A stretch of DNA of 15,540 bases from DATEMK01 sp035275625 (lineage in GTDB: Bacteria; Bacteroidota; Bacteroidia; AKYH767-A; OLB10). Shown one piece after another: positions 1 through 7,209 of the stretch (the stretch's first letter is position 1; the number at the start of each line of letters is the position of its first letter). The notes under the pieces were generated by a model. That model searched no databases, was not told the DNA's origin, and saw nothing but the letters and a program-made list of their open reading frames with translations. The position numbers and the translations under genes are program-made. Location of the stretch: contig DATEMK010000324.1 of NCBI GenBank assembly GCA_035275625.1, forward strand, positions 1-15,540. Direction: 5' to 3'.

Positions 1-6
1 TAATAT

Positions 7-90
7 GTTTGGTAAGCCACATGTAGTCCCTACGGGACATGAATAAGGTTATAGTGTAATTGTTACCAAACGGTTGTTCCTACGGAACAA
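7..90. repeat. Paired TAC-loop hairpins with flanking 9-bp inverted repeat
   Basis: Hairpin 1 has stem GTCCC (26-30) and GGGAC (34-38) around the loop TAC. Hairpin 2 has stem TTGTTCC (74-80) and GGAACAA (84-90), again around TAC. GTTTGGTAA (7-15) is repeated inverted as TTACCAAAC (63-71), so the first hairpin sits inside a larger stem and the second lies just outside it. All arms match perfectly. The shared loop with different stem sequence suggests two members of one small palindromic repeat family. The function is unknown and the element may continue left of the window. Confidence 0.6.
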
Positions 91-203
91 TTTTAAACAC
101 GGACTTTGTTTTTTAAATGATGATGCGAAGTGACTTCCTGACAAACCAGACCCGGCTGCAACGGAAAGCCCGAAGCGGCTGGGCAGCATGATGTTTCGAA
201 TAA

Positions 204-230
204 GGGATGCCGAAACGAGTTCGGCATGAC
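204..230 (-). repeat. Dispersed Bacteroidota palindrome (GTCATGCCGAAC... family)
   Basis: ATGCCGAA (207-214) and TTCGGCAT (220-227) form a perfect 8-bp stem around the 5-nt loop ACGAG. Read on the minus strand it starts GTCATGCCGAACTCG and continues into TTTCGGCATCC. From general knowledge this matches a palindromic intergenic repeat found in many copies in Bacteroidota genomes, whose translation yields spurious 'AELVSAS' proteins. Only one copy is in this window, so the multi-copy nature is inferred. Confidence 0.65.
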
Positions 231-422
231 GGTAAGTTTGTTGATGATGCGCGTGGACGGACTTGCAGTGGAAGACGGGTACACAGGTGATTAGAATTGA
301 TGCCGGAGGTCTCCAAAAAATTTGCAATATGCAATGATTCCAATCATTTTTCTCCGTATCTTCGCTGACCTTTTGCATGGCGGAAGCTGAAAAGCCTTAA
401 ACAGAGTAAGCATTAAAAACCA

Positions 423-442
423 TTCCCGCCCCCACGCGGGAA
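423..442 (+). promoter_or_regulatory. Hairpin in the 5' leader of the metalloprotease gene
   Basis: TTCCCGC (423-429) pairs perfectly with GCGGGAA (436-442) around a 6-nt C-rich loop. It lies 19 nt before the ATG at 462 and is followed by an A-rich stretch rather than a T tract, so it is not a forward terminator. It could be a leader structure or the boundary of a repeat. No Shine-Dalgarno is present between it and the start codon. Confidence 0.35.
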
Positions 443-461
443 AAAACAAAAAATAAAATCA

Positions 462-2717
462 ATGAAGAAAATTATTCTTTCATTTTCGGCTGTGTTATGC
501 GTAATTTTTGCTGCGGCTGAGAACCTGAAGCCTGTTGCGCAAAAGATCAGTGAACGCAAGGCTGAAAACGCGGCTTTTAAACAGGCACAGCTATTCATCA
601 TCACACCGGCATCGGTTCAGCGAAGCGCAGAAATGGAATCATCGGCAGCCAATGCAACGGTCTTTGAATTAGAGCAAAGCACGGCAGCGCAGATTTTATC
701 CGGCAAACCGGAAAACCTCAGCCTTGTTATCCCGGTTAAAACAGGAAATAACATAGAGCTTGAATTATACAGGGCCGATATTTTCACTCCTGATTTCACT
801 GTAGTAACCAGCACGAACAACGGTGCAGCCGTTCCTTACGATGGCGGAGTCCATTACCAGGGCATCATCAAAGGCGACAACCAGTCTGTGGCAGCCATCA
901 GCATTTTCGATGGCGAAGTGATGGGAATGATTTCAACGCCCCTTTCGGGAAATCTTATTCTCGGCAAAATAGAAAACGATCCGCTGAACAGGCACATCCT
1001 GTACAATGAACGCAATCTGAAAGCTTCACCCACCACGCAATGTTATACGATGGACGACAGGCAAACCTATCCTGCAAAGCAATTGCAGGATGCAGGACAA
1101 AAAATAGCGGTGAACTGCATCCGCCTTTACTGGGAAGTGAATTTTGATATTTACCAGGGCAAAGGAAGCGTTACCAACGCCACCAACTATGTGACAGGAT
1201 TGTTTAACCAGAGCGCTATTATTTATACAAACGATAATATTCCCGTCACGCTTTCACAGGTTTTTGTGTGGAACACGGCAAGCCCTTATACGTCATCCAG
1301 CACCAGCGGCCTGCTGAGCCAGTTCCAGGCTACGAGGAATTCCTTTAACGGTGACCTCGGAAATTTATTGGGTTATGCCGGAGGCGGAGGAGTAGCGGCC
1401 GGGTTCAGCGGGTTCTGCGCTTCCAACTTAGACAACAGCATGTGCTACAGCGGCATTTCCTCTTCTTACAACAACGTGCCCACCTACTCATGGACCGTTA
1501 TGGTAGTCACACATGAGCAGGGACACCTGATGGGTTCGCGCCACACGCATGCCTGCGTCTGGAACGGCAACAATACAGCCATTGACAATTGCGGACCCAA
1601 TGCCGGGTACGGTTATGAAGGAAGCTGCAGCGGTGCGCCCACACCCGTTAATGGCGGAACTATTATGAGCTATTGCCATTTAACTGTCGGAATTAATTTT
1701 TCAAACGGTTTCGGAACGCAACCTAAGAATGTCATCCTTAACGGGTATAACAATGCAGGCTGCCTCGGCCCGTGTGCAACCGGGGGCTGCGGTGTTCCTT
1801 ATGCACTGAGCGCTTCGTCCGTCACGGTTTCATCAGCCACCGTAAGCTGGGGTTTTATCACGGGAGCGATTTCTTACAACCTCCAGTATAAAAAATCTTC
1901 GCTGCCCACATGGACGACCATAACAGGCATCACGACCACTTCGCGCAACCTTACTTCACTCACTGACGGAACCGCTTATGATTACCAGGTGCAGGCAGTT
2001 TGCTCTTCGGCAACTTCCGCTTATTCACCGGTTGCTACTTTTTCAACCGTTGCGATCTGCAATGATCCTTATGAACCAAACAATTTAAACGCCAGTGCAA
2101 CGGTGATACCTGTAAATACAAATATTGCCGGCCTCGTTTCACCGCAGAACGACATAGATGTTTTTAAATTCAATAACACTTCCGCGCAGAAGAATATTAA
2201 AATAACATTATCGGGGCTTCCGGCAGATTATGATTTAAAGCTTTTTAAAGGCGGAGTAGAGAAAGCAGCTTCACAGCATGGCGGCACATCTACTGAAACT
2301 ATTGTGTACAATACTACCGTAGTGGGCACTTACGTGATAAGAGCTTACGGTTCAGGAGGCGCCAATAATGCAACAGCGTGTTACACATTGAATGCCCAGA
2401 TCAGCGCAACTGCATTCAGGACGGGCGAACCGGGTAATACAATTTCAGAAACGGGTGAAAAAGCAAGTGAAATCTCCGTTTACCCGAACCCTGCCAACGA
2501 TATTTTGAATATTGATTTTCCTGTGACAGAAAATTCTTTTGCAAAAATTTCCATCCTCGACCAGACGGGCAGGGAAGTTGCAGGTTTTACTTCGGAATCT
2601 TCAAACACAACAGGACATGTTCAGCTGGATATGAGCAAATTTTCTAACGGGATTTATTTTGTGAGAGTGATACAGGGAGAAAATGTGGTCACACAAAAAC
2701 TGACGGTTAATCATTAA
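462..2717 (+). CDS. Secreted M12B/reprolysin-like zinc metalloprotease with T9SS sorting domain
   Basis: Extracellular endopeptidase of the metzincin clan. It starts with a signal peptide (about residues 1-19, MKKIILSFSAV...), followed by a propeptide-like region to about residue 215. The catalytic domain carries HEQGHLMGSRH at 351-361: H351, H355 and H361 are the expected zinc ligands, E352 the general base, and M402 in GTIMSYCH the Met-turn. A fibronectin type III-like domain follows (about 447-531), then a bacterial pre-peptidase C-terminal (PPC)-like domain (about 533-650, beginning CNDPYEPNN). The type A T9SS C-terminal sorting domain is at about 670-751 (VYPNP at 673-677, with FSNGIYFVRV near the end). 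This domain order implies export through the inner membrane by Sec, then secretion or cell-surface anchoring by T9SS. All catalytic residues are intact. It appears to be a single-gene unit, because a terminator-like repeat follows. The natural substrate is unknown. Confidence 0.93.
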   Translation: MKKIILSFSAVLCVIFAAAENLKPVAQKISERKAENAAFKQAQLFIITPASVQRSAEMESSAANATVFELEQSTAAQILSGKPENLSLVIPVKTGNNIELELYRADIFTPDFTVVTSTNNGAAVPYDGGVHYQGIIKGDNQSVAAISIFDGEVMGMISTPLSGNLILGKIENDPLNRHILYNERNLKASPTTQCYTMDDRQTYPAKQLQDAGQKIAVNCIRLYWEVNFDIYQGKGSVTNATNYVTGLFNQSAIIYTNDNIPVTLSQVFVWNTASPYTSSSTSGLLSQFQATRNSFNGDLGNLLGYAGGGGVAAGFSGFCASNLDNSMCYSGISSSYNNVPTYSWTVMVVTHEQGHLMGSRHTHACVWNGNNTAIDNCGPNAGYGYEGSCSGAPTPVNGGTIMSYCHLTVGINFSNGFGTQPKNVILNGYNNAGCLGPCATGGCGVPYALSASSVTVSSATVSWGFITGAISYNLQYKKSSLPTWTTITGITTTSRNLTSLTDGTAYDYQVQAVCSSATSAYSPVATFSTVAICNDPYEPNNLNASATVIPVNTNIAGLVSPQNDIDVFKFNNTSAQKNIKITLSGLPADYDLKLFKGGVEKAASQHGGTSTETIVYNTTVVGTYVIRAYGSGGANNATACYTLNAQISATAFRTGEPGNTISETGEKASEISVYPNPANDILNIDFPVTENSFAKISILDQTGREVAGFTSESSNTTGHVQLDMSKFSNGIYFVRVIQGENVVTQKLTVNH

Positions 2718-2721
2718 ATAA

Positions 2722-2780
2722 GGAAGGATGGAATAATGGAAGGATGGAATCCCAATATTCCATCATTCCATTGTTCTTTT
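2722..2780 (+). terminator. Terminator-like inverted repeat built from a repeated word
   Basis: Arm 2735-2750 pairs with arm 2757-2772 in a 16-bp stem with one mismatch and the loop CCCAAT; a T-rich stretch (GTTCTTTT) follows. The left side also contains the 13-mer GGAAGGATGGAAT twice, at 2722-2734 and 2738-2750, a 16-bp period. Its position right after the protease stop codon suits Rho-independent termination, although the stem is AT-rich. It may equally be an intergenic repeat element. Confidence 0.55.
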
Positions 2781-2783
2781 ATG

Positions 2784-2791
2784 TAAGTTTG
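2784..2791 (+). promoter_or_regulatory. Candidate -7 promoter box (TAAGTTTG) for the lipoprotein gene
   Basis: TAAGTTTG fits the Bacteroidota sigma-ABfr -7 consensus TAnnTTTG and ends 16 nt before the ATG at 2808. No TTTG-like -33 element is present at the usual 19-21 nt spacing, where the sequence belongs to the right arm of the preceding inverted repeat. The call rests on one box and its position. Confidence 0.4.
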
Positions 2792-2807
2792 TATTAAATC
2801 TCAAGAG

Positions 2808-4919
2808 ATGTACAACCATACAAAAACAAATTTCCGGTTTACAGTGCGCTTTACTTTTCTATTTACCCTGGCCGCCCTGTTTATTTTTTCGTGCAAACGT
2901 GATGAGGAAAAACCGGGTTGGGAAACGAATATACTAACCCCGCTGCTGAAATCATCACTTAGTATTAATGATATTCTTTCAGATACGCTGTTACAAACAG
3001 GCTCGGATAATGTTGTAAAAGTGGTTTATGAAAACCATCTTTATAAGATGTCACTGGATTCTCTGTTTGATTTGCCCGACACAAGTGTGACAAAGATTTA
3101 TAATTTGGATTCGATCAGCTTATTCAGCACTACCATAAGTAATTCCATCACGTTGTTAGATGTTGCAAACAATATCGGAGGCATTATCGGTCAGCTTATA
3201 ATTGCTTCGAACGGAACGATGAATATTATTCCTCCATTTGGACCTTTACCTGCAGATACAGTCAGTATTAATGCTGATACTTTATTTTCAACAATGACCC
3301 TTATATCAGGGTTTATTGATATTTCAATTCATAATGGATTTCCTATTCCTTTAGATAATGTGACCTATGAATTAAAAAATGCATTGGCGGGAACTGTTAT
3401 TGCAACGGGAGTTTTTCCTTCTATTCCTCCTAACTCTACACAAACGCAGACCATTGACCTTGCAGGAAAAACTGTTGAAGGGAATATGCTGGCAATAATT
3501 TCAAATATGTCAACGCCCGGAAGTGGCGGGCCTGTTCTTATTGATATAACCGATTCCCTTACAGCATCGTTGTATATCCATGATTTGCACCCGTCAACAG
3601 CTACAGCGATATTTCCCGCCCAGGATTTAATTAATAAATCACAACCGTTCAGATTACATTTGGATCCCGTACAATTGAAAGAGGCAATAGTAAAATCAGG
3701 ATATGTTGAAATTGTATTGTACAGCACTTTGCAGGATAGTGTTCACTTTACATACAGCCTTCCAAGCGCCACTTTAAATGGAATACCTTTTAGTGTTTCA
3801 AGGACATTACCTCCCGCACAGTCAGGCGGTGTTTCATCAGATTCTACGACTTATAATTTTGCAGGGTATGATTTAGATATGACGGGACCCAACGGAGATA
3901 CAATCAATGATATGTATAATTCGTTTATAGCAAGCATTGATTCTACCGGCCTGATGAAAACTATTTCTATAACGGATAGCATGTACGCGAATATCAGCTT
4001 TAATGACCTTGTTCCTTCTTATGGCAAAGGCTATCTCGGTCAACAGTCATTTAACATAGGACCATCGCAATTGCTGATTGATATTTTTAAGAACCTGCAT
4101 GGTTCGCTCGACCTGGAAGATGTAAAGCTGAGCATAGTAACTGAAAACGGAATCGGTGCTGACGCACAAGTGTATCTCAGCGACCTGAAATCATTTAATT
4201 CTAATACCGGGAATACGGTTACGCTATCAGGAAGCGCTGTTAGCAGCCCGTTCCATATTCAGCGGGCGACAGAAACCGGGAACCAATCCAATCCCGTTAA
4301 CGTGGTTAATTCGGAATATCTTCTTAATAAATCAAATTCGAATGCCCCTGCATTCCTGAGCAATATGCCTGATAAATTAAATTATACCATGTCATTGATG
4401 ACAAATCCAAACGGTAATGTCAACAACTGGGGAGACTTTATTTATTCAGACCATTTGATGGAATTTAACATTGATGTGGAAATGCCGTTGTCATATAAAG
4501 CCAATGACCTCAATTTTACACTGACTGATACAGCAGTTTTTACACTGAGCGAACAGGATGTGTCAAGGATAAAAGACGGAACGCTTACACTTATAGTTGA
4601 TAATGGCTTTCCATTCAGCGTTGATATCTCTCTTCAAATGCTGAACCTTAACGGTGATGTCATTAATACATTGGTCCAAAATTCCATTATCGAATCAGCG
4701 ACTGTCGGGTCGAATGGAAAAGTTTCGGAAAAGAAAAGATCAAAAATTAATATATCTGTTGACCAGCCGCTGATCAATAAACTTTTTGATACGAGTAAGA
4801 TGAAGATCAGTGCAAAATATTCCACTACCACTAATGGCAGCATTTATTATAAAATTTACAGCGACTATACGATAGACTTTCAATTAACAGGTGATTTTAC
4901 CTACATAGCCCATTATTAA
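2808..4919 (+). CDS. Large lipoprotein of unknown function, beta-rich
   Basis: A 703-residue protein with a hydrophobic N-terminal segment (about 14-27) and a lipobox ending in C29 (LFIFSC), so it is very probably a lipoprotein. The residues after the cysteine are KRDEE, a charged acidic stretch resembling the lipoprotein export signals reported for surface lipoproteins in some Bacteroidota; surface exposure is therefore possible but inferred. The rest is rich in S, T, N, D and hydrophobic residues in alternating patterns that suggest beta-sandwich domains. I recognise no catalytic motif or named domain. The downstream gene starts only 4 nt after its stop, so the two are almost certainly co-translated and may form one envelope complex. 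The ATG at 2808 is chosen because the signal sequence begins there and the next methionine lies beyond the lipobox. Confidence 0.8.
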   Translation: MYNHTKTNFRFTVRFTFLFTLAALFIFSCKRDEEKPGWETNILTPLLKSSLSINDILSDTLLQTGSDNVVKVVYENHLYKMSLDSLFDLPDTSVTKIYNLDSISLFSTTISNSITLLDVANNIGGIIGQLIIASNGTMNIIPPFGPLPADTVSINADTLFSTMTLISGFIDISIHNGFPIPLDNVTYELKNALAGTVIATGVFPSIPPNSTQTQTIDLAGKTVEGNMLAIISNMSTPGSGGPVLIDITDSLTASLYIHDLHPSTATAIFPAQDLINKSQPFRLHLDPVQLKEAIVKSGYVEIVLYSTLQDSVHFTYSLPSATLNGIPFSVSRTLPPAQSGGVSSDSTTYNFAGYDLDMTGPNGDTINDMYNSFIASIDSTGLMKTISITDSMYANISFNDLVPSYGKGYLGQQSFNIGPSQLLIDIFKNLHGSLDLEDVKLSIVTENGIGADAQVYLSDLKSFNSNTGNTVTLSGSAVSSPFHIQRATETGNQSNPVNVVNSEYLLNKSNSNAPAFLSNMPDKLNYTMSLMTNPNGNVNNWGDFIYSDHLMEFNIDVEMPLSYKANDLNFTLTDTAVFTLSEQDVSRIKDGTLTLIVDNGFPFSVDISLQMLNLNGDVINTLVQNSIIESATVGSNGKVSEKKRSKINISVDQPLINKLFDTSKMKISAKYSTTTNGSIYYKIYSDYTIDFQLTGDFTYIAHY

Positions 4920-4923
4920 ACTT

Positions 4924-6177
4924 GTGAAAAAATTATTTCTTTTCCCGGCAGCAGTATTTTTTACTGTGCATGCCGGGGCGCAGACATCCACATTGTTTGA
5001 AAACAATTACCCGGATAAAAAAAATTCTATTGGCATAGAGGCAAGCTATTTTATCAATTCAAATGCTGTTACCACTGAATTTACCAATGCATACCTGAAC
5101 AGTAAATTTCTTGATGCTGATATAAAAGACGGATCCCTGAAAAAAATGAAGGATAAAAATACGCTTGGAAGCGAACTTAATGGTGGTATTTATTATCGTT
5201 ACGGAAGTAAAAAGTCAACGGACACCTGCCGGGTCAGTCATTTCTTCAGTTTAAAGGAACGCACACACTTTACAACGAAATTTCCGAAAGATCTTTTTGA
5301 ATTATATTTTTATGGCAACAAACCTTTTGCAGGGACATCTGCCGACATCAGTAATTTTAATTACCGCTCATTGCAATACCAGCAATTGCAGTTTGGAATG
5401 ATGCATGAAACCAGGAAAGGTGATAAAGAATTTGGTTATGCCGTTGCAGTTTCTTTACTTAACGGTGAAAACTTTATTGAAATCAAAACTACTACCGGTT
5501 CATTGTTCACGGATGCAGACGCAGAATACGTTGATATGCAACTTCATCTCGAATCAAAGCAATCTGATTCAACACATAAGTCATTCGGAAGCAGCAACGG
5601 GTTAGGAGCATCAGCAGATCTTGAATTGCACTACGGAGTAAAAAATAAATATAACATTCGTTTTAGCGCAAATGATATTGGAATGATTTCATGGAATAAG
5701 AAATCTTTCTTGTTTGAAGTGGATACCACTTATCATTTTGAAGGAGTAGTCGTGAATAATTTATTTGATTCACTATACCTTGATTTAAAATCAGAGCAGG
5801 ATTTTAAAGAAGGGTTTAAAGAAAACAAACAATCAAAATCAGTTAAGACAACATTGCCCTTCCGTTTTAATTTAAGCTATGAGCGGACACTTACTCCTGA
5901 AAAACTTACGATGGCATTAGGTGCAGAGTATATTCTTAATTCTGATTTTATTCCTTTAATTAGCCTGACCACTAATTATTTTATCAGCAGCAGGTTTCAT
6001 GCAGGAATCATTCTCCAGTATGGCGGCTATGGCGGTTTTCATGGAGGAGTTCACCTTGACAAAGATTTTGGCAAAGGATTTATTCTCACTGCGGGAACTG
6101 CTTATCTTGACGGATACGTAATGTCTTCTTCCTCTGCGGGGCAGGGAGGGTATGCAGGGATTAAGAAAATATTTTAA
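4924..6177 (+). CDS. Probable outer-membrane beta-barrel protein (DUF5723-like)
   Basis: A 417-residue protein beginning with a GTG codon and a signal peptide (MKKLFLFPAAVFFTVHAGAQ, cleavage probably after AGA). The mature part has alternating aromatic and polar strands, and the C-terminal third is glycine-rich (LQYGGYGGFHGGVH, then AGQGGYAGIKKIF). The terminal phenylalanine is typical of outer-membrane beta-barrels. From memory, the patterns near the N-terminus (FTNAYLNSKFLDADIKD) and centre (ISWNKKSFLFEVDTTYHFEG) resemble Bacteroidota DUF5723 proteins; I could not run a domain search. The GTG lies 4 nt after the stop of the lipoprotein gene with no Shine-Dalgarno, which suggests translational coupling. 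A plausible reading is a barrel with a lipoprotein partner. Substrate and role are unknown. Confidence 0.7.
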   Translation: MKKLFLFPAAVFFTVHAGAQTSTLFENNYPDKKNSIGIEASYFINSNAVTTEFTNAYLNSKFLDADIKDGSLKKMKDKNTLGSELNGGIYYRYGSKKSTDTCRVSHFFSLKERTHFTTKFPKDLFELYFYGNKPFAGTSADISNFNYRSLQYQQLQFGMMHETRKGDKEFGYAVAVSLLNGENFIEIKTTTGSLFTDADAEYVDMQLHLESKQSDSTHKSFGSSNGLGASADLELHYGVKNKYNIRFSANDIGMISWNKKSFLFEVDTTYHFEGVVVNNLFDSLYLDLKSEQDFKEGFKENKQSKSVKTTLPFRFNLSYERTLTPEKLTMALGAEYILNSDFIPLISLTTNYFISSRFHAGIILQYGGYGGFHGGVHLDKDFGKGFILTAGTAYLDGYVMSSSSAGQGGYAGIKKIF

Positions 6178-6225
6178 GATTTTTTAACAGGGAAAAAAGC
6201 AAACGGAAAAATCCCTTTACTGACC

Positions 6226-7107
6226 TTATCCTTTCAAAGCTTCTGCTCCGCCAACAATTTCCAAAATTTCATTTGTGATTGCTGCCTGACGGGCTTTATT
6301 ATATTGCAGTTTTAATGCTTTGATTAATTCACCTGCGTTATCTGTTGCTTTGCTCATGGCAGTCATTCGGGCTCCATGTTCGCTTGCGTGAGAATCCAGC
6401 AATGCTTTGTACAGTTGAATTTTTAAAGATTTCGGAATTAAATCTTTTACAATTTCTTCTTTGGAAGGTTCAAAAATATAATCAATGGATTGTTTTTTCT
6501 TTTCTGCTTTCGCAGGAGGTGTGATAGGCAACATCTGCTCAGTCATTGCGTATTGAACAGCGGCATTTTTAAATTGATTATAAACCAAAATAACACGGTC
6601 GTAATTTCCTTTTTCAAATTCACTCATTATTTCCAATGCAATTTTTGCAGTGTTATCAAAGTTCAAAGCATTGAAAATGTCATTATGATTTCCGGCATAA
6701 AGATTTTTGTTCTTATTAAAAAAATCACTTCCTTTTTTTCCGATAGTAAGAACTTTCACATTTCCCTCTTTCGCCTGAACAGAATAGTTTTCATGAATAA
6801 GCCTATTTACCGTTCGGATAATATTTGAATTAAAAGCACCGGCTAATCCGCGGTTGGAAGTAATCGCAACAATCAATATTTTTTTTTCAGCACGGACTTT
6901 TGCATACGCTCCGCCTTCTGATGCATCAACATTGCCTGAAATATTTTCAAGAATTTCTCTTAACTTATTTGCATAAGGCCGCATCTGGATAATTGCATCC
7001 TGCGCCCTGCGCAACTTTGCAGCCGAAACCATTTTCATGGCTTTGGTAATCTGCTGCGTGGAGTTTACAGATGCAATGCGGAGACGGACTTCTTTTAGAT
7101 TTGCCAT
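6226..7107 (-). CDS. atpG: ATP synthase F1 subunit gamma
   Basis: The central rotor shaft of F-type ATP synthase. It couples c-ring rotation to conformational change in the alpha3beta3 head on the cytoplasmic face of the inner membrane. The 293-residue product is close to the 287 of E. coli. It has both hallmark ends: the N-terminal helix (ANLKEVRLRIASVNSTQQITKAM and on, including KMVSAAKLRRAQ) and the C-terminal helix with YNKARQAAITNEILEIVGG, which form the coiled coil inside the head. The middle (about 75-215) is the Rossmann-like domain, with ITSNRGLAGAFN near its start. It is the last gene of the operon. It lies 102 nt after atpA, separated by an octamer-repeat inverted repeat, and ends 48 bp from the convergent beta-barrel gene. 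Confidence 0.97.
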   Translation of the reverse strand: MANLKEVRLRIASVNSTQQITKAMKMVSAAKLRRAQDAIIQMRPYANKLREILENISGNVDASEGGAYAKVRAEKKILIVAITSNRGLAGAFNSNIIRTVNRLIHENYSVQAKEGNVKVLTIGKKGSDFFNKNKNLYAGNHNDIFNALNFDNTAKIALEIMSEFEKGNYDRVILVYNQFKNAAVQYAMTEQMLPITPPAKAEKKKQSIDYIFEPSKEEIVKDLIPKSLKIQLYKALLDSHASEHGARMTAMSKATDNAGELIKALKLQYNKARQAAITNEILEIVGGAEALKG

Positions 7108-7114
7108 TTTTTCG

Positions 7115-7205
7115 ATTGCTCTATTGTTCTATTGCTAAATTGTTGCTAACGCAGTTTGAGTCTAACATTTTTCAACAATATAACAATATAGCAATTTAAC
7201 AATTT
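7115..7205. repeat. Octamer-periodic imperfect inverted repeat between atpA and atpG
   Basis: The left half has four 8-nt units: ATTGCTCT (7115-7122), ATTGTTCT, ATTGCTAA and ATTGTTGC (to 7146). The right half has four complementary-type units: AACAATAT (7174-7181), AACAATAT, AGCAATTT and AACAATTT (to 7205). Aligning the left half with the reverse complement of the right gives 24 matches in 31 positions. It nearly fills the atpA-atpG spacer and could fold in the atp mRNA. Its role is unknown; partial termination, processing or a mobile repeat are all possible. Confidence 0.6.
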
Positions 7206-7209
7206 GTTT

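Larger units (their letters stand above)
1..461. other. Non-coding region with small palindromes and dispersed repeat fragments
   Basis: No reading frame here looks like a real gene. The open frames on the minus strand run through a dispersed palindrome, giving the familiar spurious peptide HAELVSAS, and have no recognisable domain. The region holds two TAC-loop hairpins, a 9-bp inverted repeat around the first of them, one dispersed repeat palindrome, a 10-bp direct repeat (TGATGATGCG at 118-127 and 242-251), and a hairpin just upstream of the protease gene. I found no good TAnnTTTG promoter in the last 100 bases, so the promoter of the protease is unassigned. No tRNA-like or other RNA gene was recognised. 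Confidence 0.7.

Noticed and set aside
233..240. TAAGTTTG matching the -7 promoter consensus
   Set aside because: There is no -33 element at the right spacing, it abuts the repeat palindrome, and the next gene starts more than 200 bp downstream. A chance match is more likely.
49..378. Open frame of 109 codons on the minus strand (and two overlapping frames) upstream of the protease
   Set aside because: It passes through the dispersed palindrome and yields the usual spurious HAELVSAS peptide. There is no domain, no plausible start signal, and three frames are open at once in repeat-derived DNA.
3365..3727. 120-codon open frame on the minus strand inside the lipoprotein gene
   Set aside because: It is antisense to a long intact reading frame with a clear lipobox, and shows no domain or start context.
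6189..6216. AGGGA / TCCCT hairpin between the convergent beta-barrel gene and atpG, considered as a terminator
   Set aside because: The stem is only 5 bp with an 18-nt loop and no proper T tract on either strand. Terminators for both genes are expected here but I cannot define one.
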